DNA of 15,327 bases, from NCBI GenBank assembly GCA_023666975.1, contig JAMPAW010000074.1:1-15327 (forward strand). The letters run 5' to 3'. Of the stretch, positions 1 through 7,392 are shown one piece after another; the stretch's first letter is position 1, and each line of letters opens with the position of its first letter. The notes beneath the pieces are model-generated. The model had not been told where the DNA came from, did not search any database, and was given only the letters and a program-made list of their open reading frames with translations. The DNA is from Clostridium sp. (lineage in GTDB: Bacteria; Bacillota_A; Clostridia; Lachnospirales; Lachnospiraceae). The position numbers and the translations under genes are program-made.

Positions 1-486
1 CAGTCTCACGCCGAAAATGGTCCCGTTTCCAAAAATCTCACGGAAAATCCCAATCAGTGTCAGTCCAATGGTAAAGCCCAGCCCCATACCGATTCCGTCA
101 AACATAGACAGCCAGACATTATTTTTGGAGGCATAGCTCTCTGCTCTTCCGAGAATAATACAGTTTACCACAATCAAAGGAATGTAAATACCCAGACTGT
201 CATATAGAGACGGGACAAATCCCTGCAGTAAAAACTGTACGATAGTAACAAATGATGCCACAATGACGATATAGGACGGAATACGCACCTTATCCGGAAT
301 AACTTTGCGCAATGCCGATATCATCATATTGCTCAATACCAGAATCACCGTGGTCGTCAGCCCCATTCCCAATCCGTTTACGGCAGATGTAGTCACCGCC
401 ATGGTCGGGCACATTCCCAGCATCTGTACAAAGGTCGGATTCTCGGTAACAATACCGCATTTTAAACGTTCGACTGTTTTATTCAT
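1..486 (-). CDS. rnfE: RnfE, Rnf electron transport complex subunit E (partial, C-terminus beyond left edge)
   Basis: I translated 162 codons from an ATG at 484-486; the frame stays open to the left edge, so the C-terminal part is missing (the family is roughly 200-230 residues). RnfE is an integral membrane subunit of the ferredoxin:NAD+ oxidoreductase and is paralogous to RnfA and NqrD/E. The sequence has the family start 'NPTFVQMLGMCP', then 'AVTTSAVNGLGMG', several hydrophobic helices, and 'IVVNCIILGRAESYAS'. Cys26 and Cys109 match the two cysteines that in NqrD/NqrE-type proteins hold a membrane-embedded iron-sulfur centre (established for the family). A GGGGGGAG ribosome binding site sits a few bases before the ATG, in the 12-base gap after rnfG. 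It is the fourth gene of the rnfCDGE order; rnfA and rnfB would be expected beyond the edge. Confidence 0.93.
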   Translation of the reverse strand, partial: MNKTVERLKCGIVTENPTFVQMLGMCPTMAVTTSAVNGLGMGLTTTVILVLSNMMISALRKVIPDKVRIPSYIVIVASFVTIVQFLLQGFVPSLYDSLGIYIPLIVVNCIILGRAESYASKNNVWLSMFDGIGMGLGFTIGLTLIGIFREIFGNGTIFGVRL

Positions 487-498
487 GAATACTCCCCC

Positions 499-1092
499 CT
501 ATTCCAATGTGCGGATAAATGATAATCCGGCATTAACACCATTCGTCACTGCATTCGTCGTAATCGTAGCTCCGGATAAAGCGTCTATTTCATTCTCTGC
601 CGAAGCGCCGTTTTTGGTGTAGACAAAGCTCTCCACCTTTTTGGCAGAAAACTGGTTCTTAAACGTATCCTCGGTCGCTTTCATTCCAAGCCCTGCCGTC
701 TCCCCGATTGACAAAAAGGAAATTCCGTTTAACGTGCCATCAGCGGTCACTCCCATCGCAAACTGGATATCACCGCCATAGCCCTCATGGTCCGTTACCG
801 TCAGAACATACCCCACGGCATTTCCCGATTTGTCCAGTACTTTTAATGCTTCATCAACGGAAGCGTCTATACCCTGACGGTTCAGCTCCTCCTCCGTTTC
901 CTTTTTGTTTACACTGATTTCTTCAAAAGCATCGGCACCCTCGAAGACCTTCGCATAAGCCTCCTCCTTAGCTCTTAACTGCTCCTCGGCAATCGGCTCC
1001 TTTGTCACCTCATAGACCAGTCCCAGCAAAACACCGGCAATCACAGTGATTAACGTCAGCACAATCGTATTTTTAATCGCTTCATTACTCAT
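499..1092 (-). CDS. rnfG: RnfG, FMN-carrying subunit of the Rnf complex
   Basis: This is a 197-residue protein with one N-terminal membrane helix (about residues 8-27) and an extracytoplasmic FMN-binding domain. Motifs include 'ETAGLGMKA' (131-139) and the flavinylation motif 'DALSGATITT' (170-179); Thr176 of SGAT is the residue expected to carry FMN through a phosphoester bond. The FMN is attached by ApbE, whose gene lies about 3.5 kb upstream in the same orientation. RnfG passes electrons within the ion-pumping ferredoxin:NAD+ oxidoreductase. The start overlaps the rnfD stop by 8 bases (1085-1092), which suggests translational coupling, and rnfE follows after 12 bases. Length and motifs are normal for the clostridial family. 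Confidence 0.96.
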   Translation of the reverse strand: MSNEAIKNTIVLTLITVIAGVLLGLVYEVTKEPIAEEQLRAKEEAYAKVFEGADAFEEISVNKKETEEELNRQGIDASVDEALKVLDKSGNAVGYVLTVTDHEGYGGDIQFAMGVTADGTLNGISFLSIGETAGLGMKATEDTFKNQFSAKKVESFVYTKNGASAENEIDALSGATITTNAVTNGVNAGLSFIRTLE

Positions 1093-2038
1093 GCTTTACC
1101 GCCCCCTTTCCAAATGCCTTTGGAACAGTAACCCGCTCAATCAGCGGAACAAGCAGATTAGAGAGAATAATCGCATAGGATACCCCCTCTGCCGAGCCGC
1201 CATATATGCGAAACAGGAAAGTCAGAAAACCGAGTAAAATGCCAAAGATGATTTTGCCATTCGATGTAATCGGCGAAGTCACATAATCCGTTGCCATAAA
1301 AAATGCTCCCAACATCAATCCGCCGCCAAATAGATGGGCAAGTAAAAAAGCAAGGTCAAATCCTCTTCCCGTTGCCAGTGCATAGAGCATGATAAAGACG
1401 GAGAAAGAACCAATATAGAACACAGGAATCCGGAAATTAATCACCCGCCGGAATATCAGCACCAATCCGCCGATAATCAGTGCGGCTGCTGAAGTCTCGC
1501 CAATGGTGCCTGCCGTCGTGCCTAAAAGCATGGACAATATATCCACACTCTCTCCCGCCTTCAGCTGTGCCAAAGGGGTTGCCGTCGTCACTGCGTCATA
1601 GGTAAAGGTGGTCATTCTTCCGGTAAAGGAAATTAACAAAAAGCACCTTGCCCCCAGCGCAGGATTCATAAAATTCTGTCCTAAGCCTCCAAACAGCTGC
1701 TTAACGACAATAATGGCAAAAAAGCTGCCAATCACGGGAATCCAGAATGGAACTTCTGAGGGCAGATTAAGTGCCAGCAGCAGACCGGTCAATACGGCGG
1801 ATAAATCCAAAACCGTCACTTTTGTCCCGATTAATTTCTGATAACCTGCTTCAAAAAGAACACAGCTGATTACCGTGACAAGAATGATACCCAGTGCCCT
1901 GGCACCAAAATTATATATGCCAAAAATAGCAGCGGGCATCAGGGCTACAATGACCTGCCCCATCAAATTTGTTGTTGTCTCCTTATCCCTGATATGCGGG
2001 GAAGAAGAAATCTTCATCGTCTGTTCCAAAATGTCCAC
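1085..2038 (-). CDS. rnfD: RnfD, membrane subunit of the Rnf complex
   Basis: This is a 317-residue polytopic membrane protein of the RnfD/NqrB family with about eight to ten hydrophobic segments. It begins 'MDILEQTMKISSSPHIRDK', which fits the family opening 'SPH'. Conserved stretches include 'QLFGGLGQNFMNPALGAR' (114-131) and 'DAVTTATPLAQLKAG' (148-162). The second holds the expected covalent FMN threonine, Thr154 in TTATPL, where relatives such as NqrB have SGAT-like residues. The product forms part of the ion-translocating core. It lies 3 bases after the rnfC stop and overlaps rnfG by 8 bases, so it is translated from a tight operon. Nothing is truncated. Confidence 0.96.
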   Translation of the reverse strand: MDILEQTMKISSSPHIRDKETTTNLMGQVIVALMPAAIFGIYNFGARALGIILVTVISCVLFEAGYQKLIGTKVTVLDLSAVLTGLLLALNLPSEVPFWIPVIGSFFAIIVVKQLFGGLGQNFMNPALGARCFLLISFTGRMTTFTYDAVTTATPLAQLKAGESVDILSMLLGTTAGTIGETSAAALIIGGLVLIFRRVINFRIPVFYIGSFSVFIMLYALATGRGFDLAFLLAHLFGGGLMLGAFFMATDYVTSPITSNGKIIFGILLGFLTFLFRIYGGSAEGVSYAIILSNLLVPLIERVTVPKAFGKGAVKHE

Positions 2039-2041
2039 CTC

Positions 2042-3364
2042 CTATCGTTTTTTGTTGGCAAGTATCTGCTTGCGTGTTCCTGCAATCATCTGCGTCAAAT
2101 GCCGTTTTGCCGGACATACATAAGAGCAGCACCCACATTCACAGCACTCCATGCCGTCATATTTTACAAATTCTTCCAATGCACCGTTTGCAGCAAGCGT
2201 CGCCAGCTTATTCGGCATCACCCGCCCCGGACAGACTTCAACACACCGGCCGCAGCGGATACAGTTAGAGGGTGTCGCCTCCTCCACAGCATCCTCCCGG
2301 AAACAGAGCAATGCGGAAGAACCCTTTACAATCGGGACATCTAACGTAAACATTGCTTTCCCCATCATCGGACCGCCGGAAATGATCTTGGCCGGGTCTT
2401 CAATATTAAATCCACCCACAGCGTCAATCAGTTCCCTGGCATTTGTGCCTATCCTTACCCGAAAATTTGCAGTATCCGTCACCGCATCACCGGTTACGGT
2501 AACAATGCGCTCATAAAGCGGCTTTCCCTCAATCAGAGCGTTATAAATGGCAGTAACCGTATCAATGTTGTGGACAATACAGCCTGCGTCTGCCGGCAGC
2601 ATTGACGAATTAATCTGCCGTCCGGTATTGGCATAGATAAGCTGCCGCTCCGCTCCCTGCGGATATTTTGTCTTTACCGCATTGACGGTGATATTGTCAA
2701 TGCTGTCCGTCAGCTCTTTCAGTTTCTCAATCGCCTCCGGTTTATTGTCTTCAACGGCAATAATCCCCTTGGCATGGTCGAATAAATTGATTACAATCTG
2801 TAAACCGATCACAATCTTTTCCGGAGTCTCCAGCATCCTCCGGTAATCCGATGTCAGATAAGGTTCACACTCCGCACCGTTGACAATAATGGTATCTATC
2901 TCATCTTCATTTTTAGGTGAAAGCTTCACATGAGTCGGAAATCCGGCACCTCCCATACCGACGATTCCGGCTTCTTTAATTGCGTCCTTCACATCTTCCC
3001 TGTACATCTGGTCAAGCGGCTTGATGTTTTGCGCAAAATCCACCTCTTCAAATAAACCGTCATTTTCAATGATGATGGAATTTATCTTCGTTCCCCCAAC
3101 GGTCATTCTCGGTTCAATTGCCTTAACCTGTCCGGAAACACCGGAGTGAATATTGGCAGAGACAAAACCGCCTGCCTCTGCAATTTTCTGACCAACCAAA
3201 ACATGGTCGCCTTTTTTGACAATCGGAACTGCCGGTGCCCCAATATGCTGAGACAACGGGTACACTGCATCCCCTTTAGGCAAATAATCCGTAATTGCTT
3301 TGTCCTTGGATAAATCTTTTCCGTCATACGGGTGAATTCCCCCTGAAAATGTCAACAACCCCAT
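2042..3364 (-). CDS. rnfC: RnfC, NADH/ferredoxin-side Fe-S flavoprotein subunit of Rnf
   Basis: RnfC is the peripheral cytoplasmic subunit that handles NAD(H) and contains FMN and two [4Fe-4S] clusters. The 440-residue protein opens 'MGLLTFSGGIHPYDGK', followed by a glycine-rich segment 'GIVGMGGAGFPTHVKL' (133-148) and 'VNGAECEPYLTSDYR' (161-175). Near the C-terminus are two CxxCxxCxxxCP clusters: Cys368/371/374/378 and Cys407/410/413/417. It ends soon after the second cluster, as in clostridial forms, and lacks the long Ala/Lys-rich C-terminal extension of proteobacterial RnfC. The open frame extends 38 codons further upstream, but I chose the ATG at 3362-3364 because an AGGAAGG-type ribosome site precedes it and the family begins here. 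It is the first gene of the operon, behind its own candidate promoter. Confidence 0.96.
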   Translation of the reverse strand: MGLLTFSGGIHPYDGKDLSKDKAITDYLPKGDAVYPLSQHIGAPAVPIVKKGDHVLVGQKIAEAGGFVSANIHSGVSGQVKAIEPRMTVGGTKINSIIIENDGLFEEVDFAQNIKPLDQMYREDVKDAIKEAGIVGMGGAGFPTHVKLSPKNEDEIDTIIVNGAECEPYLTSDYRRMLETPEKIVIGLQIVINLFDHAKGIIAVEDNKPEAIEKLKELTDSIDNITVNAVKTKYPQGAERQLIYANTGRQINSSMLPADAGCIVHNIDTVTAIYNALIEGKPLYERIVTVTGDAVTDTANFRVRIGTNARELIDAVGGFNIEDPAKIISGGPMMGKAMFTLDVPIVKGSSALLCFREDAVEEATPSNCIRCGRCVEVCPGRVMPNKLATLAANGALEEFVKYDGMECCECGCCSYVCPAKRHLTQMIAGTRKQILANKKR

Positions 3365-3396
3365 ATACCTTACCTTCCTTCTATTTTCGTTGCCTG

Positions 3397-3413
3397 CTGC
3401 GCAGCTTGCGCAG
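3397..3413 (-). repeat. Small GC-rich hairpin in the rnfC leader
   Basis: CTGCGC (3397-3402) and GCGCAG (3408-3413) form a perfect 6-bp stem, extendable by one A-T pair, with a tiny loop. It lies about 32 bases before the rnfC start and inside the predicted 5' untranslated RNA. No U-tract follows, so it is not an obvious terminator; its role is unknown. Confidence 0.4.
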
Positions 3414-3439
3414 ATTTTATCCTGTAACAGCACATCTAT

Positions 3440-3468
3440 ATTGTATCGGAAAACGACAAAAAATACAA
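3440..3468 (-). promoter_or_regulatory. Candidate sigma-A promoter of rnfC
   Basis: Read on the minus strand there is a -35-like TTGTAT (3463-3468), a 17-base spacer, and a good -10 TACAAT (3440-3445). It sits between the upstream terminator and rnfC, which is where a promoter is needed. Predicted transcription would begin near 3433, giving a leader of about 70 bases. The -35 box matches consensus at only three positions, so the call rests on the -10, the spacing and the position. Confidence 0.5.
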
Positions 3469-3519
3469 CCATTACCATGCTGCCATCTGCACTTTATCCG
3501 GATACAAATCCGGCAGCTC

Positions 3520-3565
3520 AAAAAGGGACACCGTTGCTTTTGGCAGCTTTTCCGGCGTCCCTTTT
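3520..3565 (-). terminator. Rho-independent terminator after the fab-apbE-Gx operon
   Basis: The arms AAAAGGGACACCG (3521-3533) and CGGCGTCCCTTTT (3553-3565) are inverted repeats of 13 bp with one mismatch, which becomes a G-U pair in the minus-strand RNA. The loop is about 19 bases. On the minus strand the stem is followed by a run of five T. It lies 43 bases past the stop of the Gx-family gene and before the rnfC promoter, so it separates the two operons. The A/T-flanked stem could also act on the other strand. Confidence 0.78.
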
Positions 3566-3607
3566 GATGATAATATCCACTTATTTACCCGTTCCATTCT
3601 CCGATTC

Positions 3608-4114
3608 CTATCCGTTTTTGTCCGGAAACTCTTTTTTCCATCTGCCAATCAGCAGTCCACCGGCAATGCCAATCGCCATACCGGACAACATGCCGGATAT
3701 TGCCAACACTGGAAAATAATATAAAATGCGGGCATTTTTCATCACAAACCATGCAACGAGTATCTGTCCCAAATTGTGGGCAAGTGCCCCCGTTATGCTG
3801 ACTCCGGCCACAGAAAAAAAAGAAAAACGTTTTGTCACACACATGACGGCAACACAGCAGACGCCGCCCGCCAGACTGTAGGCGATACCGGAAACTCCGG
3901 AAAACAAAAAACCGGCCGCTGCCACCCGGAGAATCATAAAGGAAAATGCCGTTTTCCCGCCTCTTAAATATAACACCAGCATAGTGACCACATTGGCAAG
4001 GCCAATCTTCACTCCCGGTACGGCCACCAGCACGGGGAGAAGGCTTTCCAAATATGCCAGCACAAGCGACAGGGCCAGCAGCATTCCCAATTCTGTAATC
4101 TGTCTTGTTTTCAT
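3608..4114 (-). CDS. Gx transporter family / heptaprenyl diphosphate synthase component I-like membrane protein
   Basis: This is a 168-residue, very hydrophobic protein with about five membrane segments. It starts 'MKTRQITELGMLLALSLVLAYLESLLP', the typical opening of the Hpre_diP_synt_I (Gx transporter) family, which resembles S components of ECF vitamin transporters. Further family-like pieces are 'PGVKIGLANVVTMLVLYL' and 'GVSITGALAHNLGQILVAWF'. The frame is open 32 codons further upstream, but the ATG at 4112-4114 has a GGAAG site about nine bases before it and fits the family start. From my knowledge of the family, such genes often sit next to ApbE and NusG-II genes in Rnf or flavin-based electron-transfer loci, as they do here. 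The substrate is unknown; supply of a flavin or quinone precursor is only an inference. It is the last gene before the terminator. Confidence 0.85.
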   Translation of the reverse strand: MKTRQITELGMLLALSLVLAYLESLLPVLVAVPGVKIGLANVVTMLVLYLRGGKTAFSFMILRVAAAGFLFSGVSGIAYSLAGGVCCVAVMCVTKRFSFFSVAGVSITGALAHNLGQILVAWFVMKNARILYYFPVLAISGMLSGMAIGIAGGLLIGRWKKEFPDKNG

Positions 4115-4166
4115 ATGCTTATACTTCCATTTCCGGTCTAAATGTTCAGGCTCACGGCTGCTTTTA

Positions 4167-4568
4167 TCAGTTGTCAATCTCTTTGTGCTGACTGCTTTCC
4201 ACCTCGACAATCACTTTATTCGGCAGGCAGATTATGCTTTCCCCGTTCCGGAAAATTGCTTTGTGATGTACACAAATCTGATCCGGACAATCAGCCGCAG
4301 CCATACAGACCTGCCCGTCCCTGATGACAATACTGTTGCAGACATTGTCTCCTTTTTTCAGGGAAATAACCCTGTCTGTCCCCAGCGGATACTCGGAAGT
4401 CTGTCCGTCTGCCGTAATCAGCACCCGTTCTCCGTCAGGCTGTCCTCCGATAACCCAAAACATAAACAGTGCAGCTGCCGTCACACATAAGACAAGTAAA
4501 ACATCTCCTTTTTTTATTGTATATTGTCCTGCTTGCCGTCTCCAAAAGCCGCCCTTAAACCACATCAT
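4167..4568 (-). CDS. NusG domain II-containing small membrane-anchored protein
   Basis: This is a 133-residue protein with one membrane helix (about residues 22-41) and an outward-facing domain of the NusG_II type. The signature is 'ADCPDQICVHHKAI' with Cys94 and Cys99, followed by 'GESIICLPNKVIVEV' with Cys114. Despite the domain name it has no KOW or NGN region and is not the transcription factor NusG. Its ATG overlaps the apbE stop (ATGA, 4565-4568), so the two are translationally coupled. A second ATG directly follows the first, so the start may be one codon later. Proteins of this kind recur beside ApbE and Gx-family genes in electron-transfer clusters; the biochemical role is not established. 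The spaced cysteines could suggest redox or metal chemistry, but this is inference. Confidence 0.85.
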   Translation of the reverse strand: MMWFKGGFWRRQAGQYTIKKGDVLLVLCVTAAALFMFWVIGGQPDGERVLITADGQTSEYPLGTDRVISLKKGDNVCNSIVIRDGQVCMAAADCPDQICVHHKAIFRNGESIICLPNKVIVEVESSQHKEIDN

Positions 4569-5644
4569 TTATTCTCCAGCTGATAATCCTCTGACTGCAG
4601 CCGGAATTTCTTTTTGAGTCCGTCGGTTATATATACCTTTTTATCTGCGGTGACAAACACCGCCTCGACACCTTTTTTCGCTGCATACTTAAGCCCATCC
4701 TCTGTTCCCATGACAAAACAGGCAGTAGACAAGGCATCAGACAAAAAACCGCTCTCACTGACGACGGTCACCGATATTAATCCGTTGTCCACGGGATATC
4801 CGGTAGCGGGATCAATGATATGATGATAACGTTTTCCGTTTTGCTCAAAATATTTTTCATAATCGCCGGACGTGGAGATCACAAGACCCCCTTCCACGTC
4901 GATAACGGCAAAAACCTTACCCTCTTCAGCCCTTGGGTCCTGTATGCCGATATGCCAGTTTCTCCCGTCCCCTTTATCACCGTATGCCAATATACTTCCT
5001 CCGACGGAAATAACAGCTCCTTCGGCGCTTGTCTCCTGCAGTTTTTCTCTGACCAGATCACAGGCGATTCCCTTTCCAACAGCTCCAAAATCAATGGCCA
5101 TTCTCTCTTCAAAAAAAGTAATCCCATCATTTGTCAGTTTCACATTTTCCGGATTTGTGCGTTTAAGTGTTTCTTCGATTTCTCCCGGTTCGGGAATCCT
5201 TGCTTCTCCGTCCTCAATCCCCCAAAGCTCGGCAAGCGGACGAATGCACGGAGAAAAAGCTCCGTTCGTTTCTTCACAAATCTGAAACTCTTCTTTGATA
5301 TACTGCATGATTTCGTCAGAAAATTCATAGACTCCATTTACCGCATAATTACGGTTACAGCTTGCCACCTCAGACCCGGACTCCCTGACGGAAATTTTAC
5401 TTTCCAGTTCCGACAGGCATATATCAATCATTTTATCAATAGCCTCATTTTGCGACGCATCTTCCGTATATAATGTTTTTTTGACAGCCGTTCCCATTGC
5501 CAGACCGGAAAACGTCTGCGGTTCAATGGAAACGTCCTTCATATTCTTTGTGCGGATTCCAAAATAGACCATCGAACCGATAAACAAAACAGCAACAATA
5601 GCGGTAATTGCATGCCTGTATTTTGCTATATATTTAATCAACAT
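4565..5644 (-). CDS. apbE: ApbE, FAD:protein FMN transferase
   Basis: The enzyme moves FMN from FAD onto threonine side chains of target proteins such as RnfG and RnfD, outside the membrane. The 359-residue protein has an N-terminal membrane helix (about 11-29), then the ApbE fold: 'FSGLAMGTAV' (45-54), 'AIDFGAVGKGIACD' (183-196), 'VISVGGSILAYG' (211-222), 'HHIIDPATGYPV' (274-285) and 'SDALSTACFVMG' (302-313). Asp303 and Thr307 are in the usual Mg-binding positions. Unlike many ApbE proteins there is no lipobox cysteine, so anchoring is probably by an uncleaved helix. The ATG at 5642-5644 is chosen over an upstream TTG (5657-5659) because GGGTGA lies seven bases before it. The gene follows fabZ by seven bases and overlaps the NusG-II gene by four. 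Confidence 0.95.
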   Translation of the reverse strand: MLIKYIAKYRHAITAIVAVLFIGSMVYFGIRTKNMKDVSIEPQTFSGLAMGTAVKKTLYTEDASQNEAIDKMIDICLSELESKISVRESGSEVASCNRNYAVNGVYEFSDEIMQYIKEEFQICEETNGAFSPCIRPLAELWGIEDGEARIPEPGEIEETLKRTNPENVKLTNDGITFFEERMAIDFGAVGKGIACDLVREKLQETSAEGAVISVGGSILAYGDKGDGRNWHIGIQDPRAEEGKVFAVIDVEGGLVISTSGDYEKYFEQNGKRYHHIIDPATGYPVDNGLISVTVVSESGFLSDALSTACFVMGTEDGLKYAAKKGVEAVFVTADKKVYITDGLKKKFRLQSEDYQLENK

Positions 5645-5651
5645 GATAAAT

Positions 5652-5657
5652 TCACCC
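5652..5657 (-). promoter_or_regulatory. Ribosome binding site of apbE, formed by the end of fabZ
   Basis: GGGTGA on the minus strand contains the fabZ stop codon TGA and is seven bases before the apbE ATG. It decides the start at 5644 rather than the in-frame TTG at 5659, and it links apbE translation to fabZ. Confidence 0.65.
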
Positions 5658-6077
5658 AATCATAAAAGAGATTTCTGCCTTACAGGCAGTCTTTCCGTCC
5701 ACCGAAGCCGTCACTGCACCTACACCGAGGGGACCCTTTGTTTTGATAATCTCACACTCCAAGTCCAGACGGTCTCCGGGAACCACTTTTTGTTTAAATT
5801 TGGCGCTGTTCACGCCTGCAAAATATGCAGTCTTACCCTTGTTCTCCTCCAGAGATAACACGGCAACCGCTCCCAGCTGCGCCAAGGCTTCCAACTGCAG
5901 TACGCCCGGCATGACTGGTTCCTGAGGAAAATGTCCTGCAAAATAAGGCTCATTATAGGAAATATTCTTATAACCTTTGATTGATTTTCCCGGAACTAAC
6001 TCCGTTACACGATCAATCAAAAGAAATGGCTGCCTATGAGGGATAATTTCCATAATTTGTTTAATATCCAATTCCAT
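5652..6077 (-). CDS. fabZ: FabZ, (3R)-hydroxyacyl-ACP dehydratase
   Basis: FabZ removes water from 3-hydroxyacyl-ACP to give trans-2-enoyl-ACP in type II fatty acid synthesis (cytoplasmic, hot-dog fold). The 141-residue protein shows 'IIPHRQPFLLIDRV' (11-24), the catalytic histidine in 'FAGHFPQEPVMPGV' (His49), and the catalytic glutamate in 'LEALAQ' (Glu63). Length is normal. It starts 13 bases after the fabF stop. In many Firmicutes accB and accC flank fabZ; here no acetyl-CoA carboxylase gene is present and the next gene is apbE. No second dehydratase or FabA-type isomerase is visible, so FabZ is the only dehydratase seen here. Confidence 0.97.
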   Translation of the reverse strand: MELDIKQIMEIIPHRQPFLLIDRVTELVPGKSIKGYKNISYNEPYFAGHFPQEPVMPGVLQLEALAQLGAVAVLSLEENKGKTAYFAGVNSAKFKQKVVPGDRLDLECEIIKTKGPLGVGAVTASVDGKTACKAEISFMIG

Positions 6078-6090
6078 ATTCTTTTCTCTC

Positions 6091-7332
6091 CTAGTCTCTA
6101 TATTTTCTTACTACCAAGGTTGCATTGTGGCCGCCAAATCCAAGAGAGTTTGTCATACATACATCGACTTCCTTGGAAATCCCCTGGTCTTTCACATATT
6201 GAAGAGAGAATTCCTCCGGGTCCTCTACCTCGCGCAAACCTACATTTTCATGAATATAGCCATCTTCAATCGATTTCACACAAGTAATAAATTCAATGCC
6301 TCCTGCAGCACCCAGCAAATGTCCTACCATCGACTTCGTAGAACTGATCAGCACATCGTTTTGCGCATCCTTCATCGCAATCTTGATAGCCCTTGTCTCA
6401 AACAAATCATTGTGATGCGTAGACGTACCATGTGCATTGATATAATCGACCTCGGACGGTTCAACCCCCGCATCTTTCATGGCATATATCATCGCATTAG
6501 CCGCACCCATTCCGTCCTCCGCCGGAGAAGTGATATGGTAAGCATCTGATGTTGCACTGTATCCTACTAATTCCGCCAAAATCTTTGCCCCTCTGGCCTT
6601 TGCATGCTCCAGTTCCTCCAGAACAACCACACCTGCACCTTCTCCAAGAACAAAGCCTGCTCTGTCTTTATCAAAAGGAATTGACGCACGGCTGCAGTCT
6701 TCCGTAGTATTCAATGCCGTAAGAGCTGAAAAACCGCCTACTACAATCGGAGTGACACAGGCTTCCGTTCCTCCTGCAACCATGACATCAGCATCACCAT
6801 ATTGAATGGTACGGAATGCCTCACCAATATTATGTGTTCCCGTTGAACAGGCCGTTACCACATTGATAGACTTACCCTTTAACCCAAAGTAAATCGATAC
6901 ATTGCCGCTTGCCATATTGGATATCATCATCGGTACCAGCAGCGGCTCAATTCTTGCCGGTCCCTTCTCGTTTAACCGCTTTATGTTCCGTTCTACTGAC
7001 TGCAGGCTTCCCGTTCCCGAACCGACAGCCGTTCCCACACGGTAAGGGTCTTCGTTCTCCATGTTAATCCCCGACTGTTCCAGCGCCTCCTTTGCCGCCG
7101 CTACGGCATATTGTGAAAATAATTCCATACGCTTGGCAGCCTTGGGGTCCATATAATCTTTCGCCACAAATCCTTTGACCTCGGCAGCAATTTTGGCCTT
7201 AAATTCAGAGGCATCAAACTTGGTAATGGGTTCAATACCCACCTTACTTCCTTTCACACTGCTCCAAAATTCATCTACGCTTAATCCAATCGGTGTAATC
7301 GCACCCATTCCCGTTACAACAACTCTTCTCAT
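6091..7332 (-). CDS. fabF: FabF, 3-oxoacyl-ACP synthase II
   Basis: This elongating condensing enzyme joins malonyl-ACP to acyl-ACP with loss of CO2. The 413-residue protein starts 'MRRVVVTGMGAITPIG' and has the Cys-His-His triad: Cys162 in 'VTACSTGTHNIGEA', His301 in 'NAHGTSTHHND' and His338 in 'KSMVGHLLGAAGG'. The C-terminal 'TNSLGFGGHNATLV' is typical. The frame is open 18 codons further upstream, but the ATG at 7330-7332 follows AAGGAG at eight bases and matches the family start, so I use it. It is separated from fabG by 60 bases without a visible promoter and from fabZ by 13. Its place after fabG and before fabZ follows the usual Firmicutes order. Confidence 0.97.
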   Translation of the reverse strand: MRRVVVTGMGAITPIGLSVDEFWSSVKGSKVGIEPITKFDASEFKAKIAAEVKGFVAKDYMDPKAAKRMELFSQYAVAAAKEALEQSGINMENEDPYRVGTAVGSGTGSLQSVERNIKRLNEKGPARIEPLLVPMMISNMASGNVSIYFGLKGKSINVVTACSTGTHNIGEAFRTIQYGDADVMVAGGTEACVTPIVVGGFSALTALNTTEDCSRASIPFDKDRAGFVLGEGAGVVVLEELEHAKARGAKILAELVGYSATSDAYHITSPAEDGMGAANAMIYAMKDAGVEPSEVDYINAHGTSTHHNDLFETRAIKIAMKDAQNDVLISSTKSMVGHLLGAAGGIEFITCVKSIEDGYIHENVGLREVEDPEEFSLQYVKDQGISKEVDVCMTNSLGFGGHNATLVVRKYRD

Positions 7333-7392
7333 TCTCTTCTCTCCTTCTGCTCTATTTTCTTTTTCACTATGTATATCTGTCCGCAAAAACCT

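Noticed and set aside
3365..3478. Extension of rnfC by 38 codons to an upstream ATG
   Set aside because: It would span the predicted leader and the candidate -10 box; the ATG at 3364 has a good ribosome site and fits the family start.
4167..4568. Transcription factor NusG
   Set aside because: Only domain II is present, behind a membrane helix; the NGN and KOW parts are missing.
4820..5473. Plus-strand open frame of 217 codons inside apbE
   Set aside because: It lies opposite a gene with all ApbE motifs, and its translation is low in recognisable structure.
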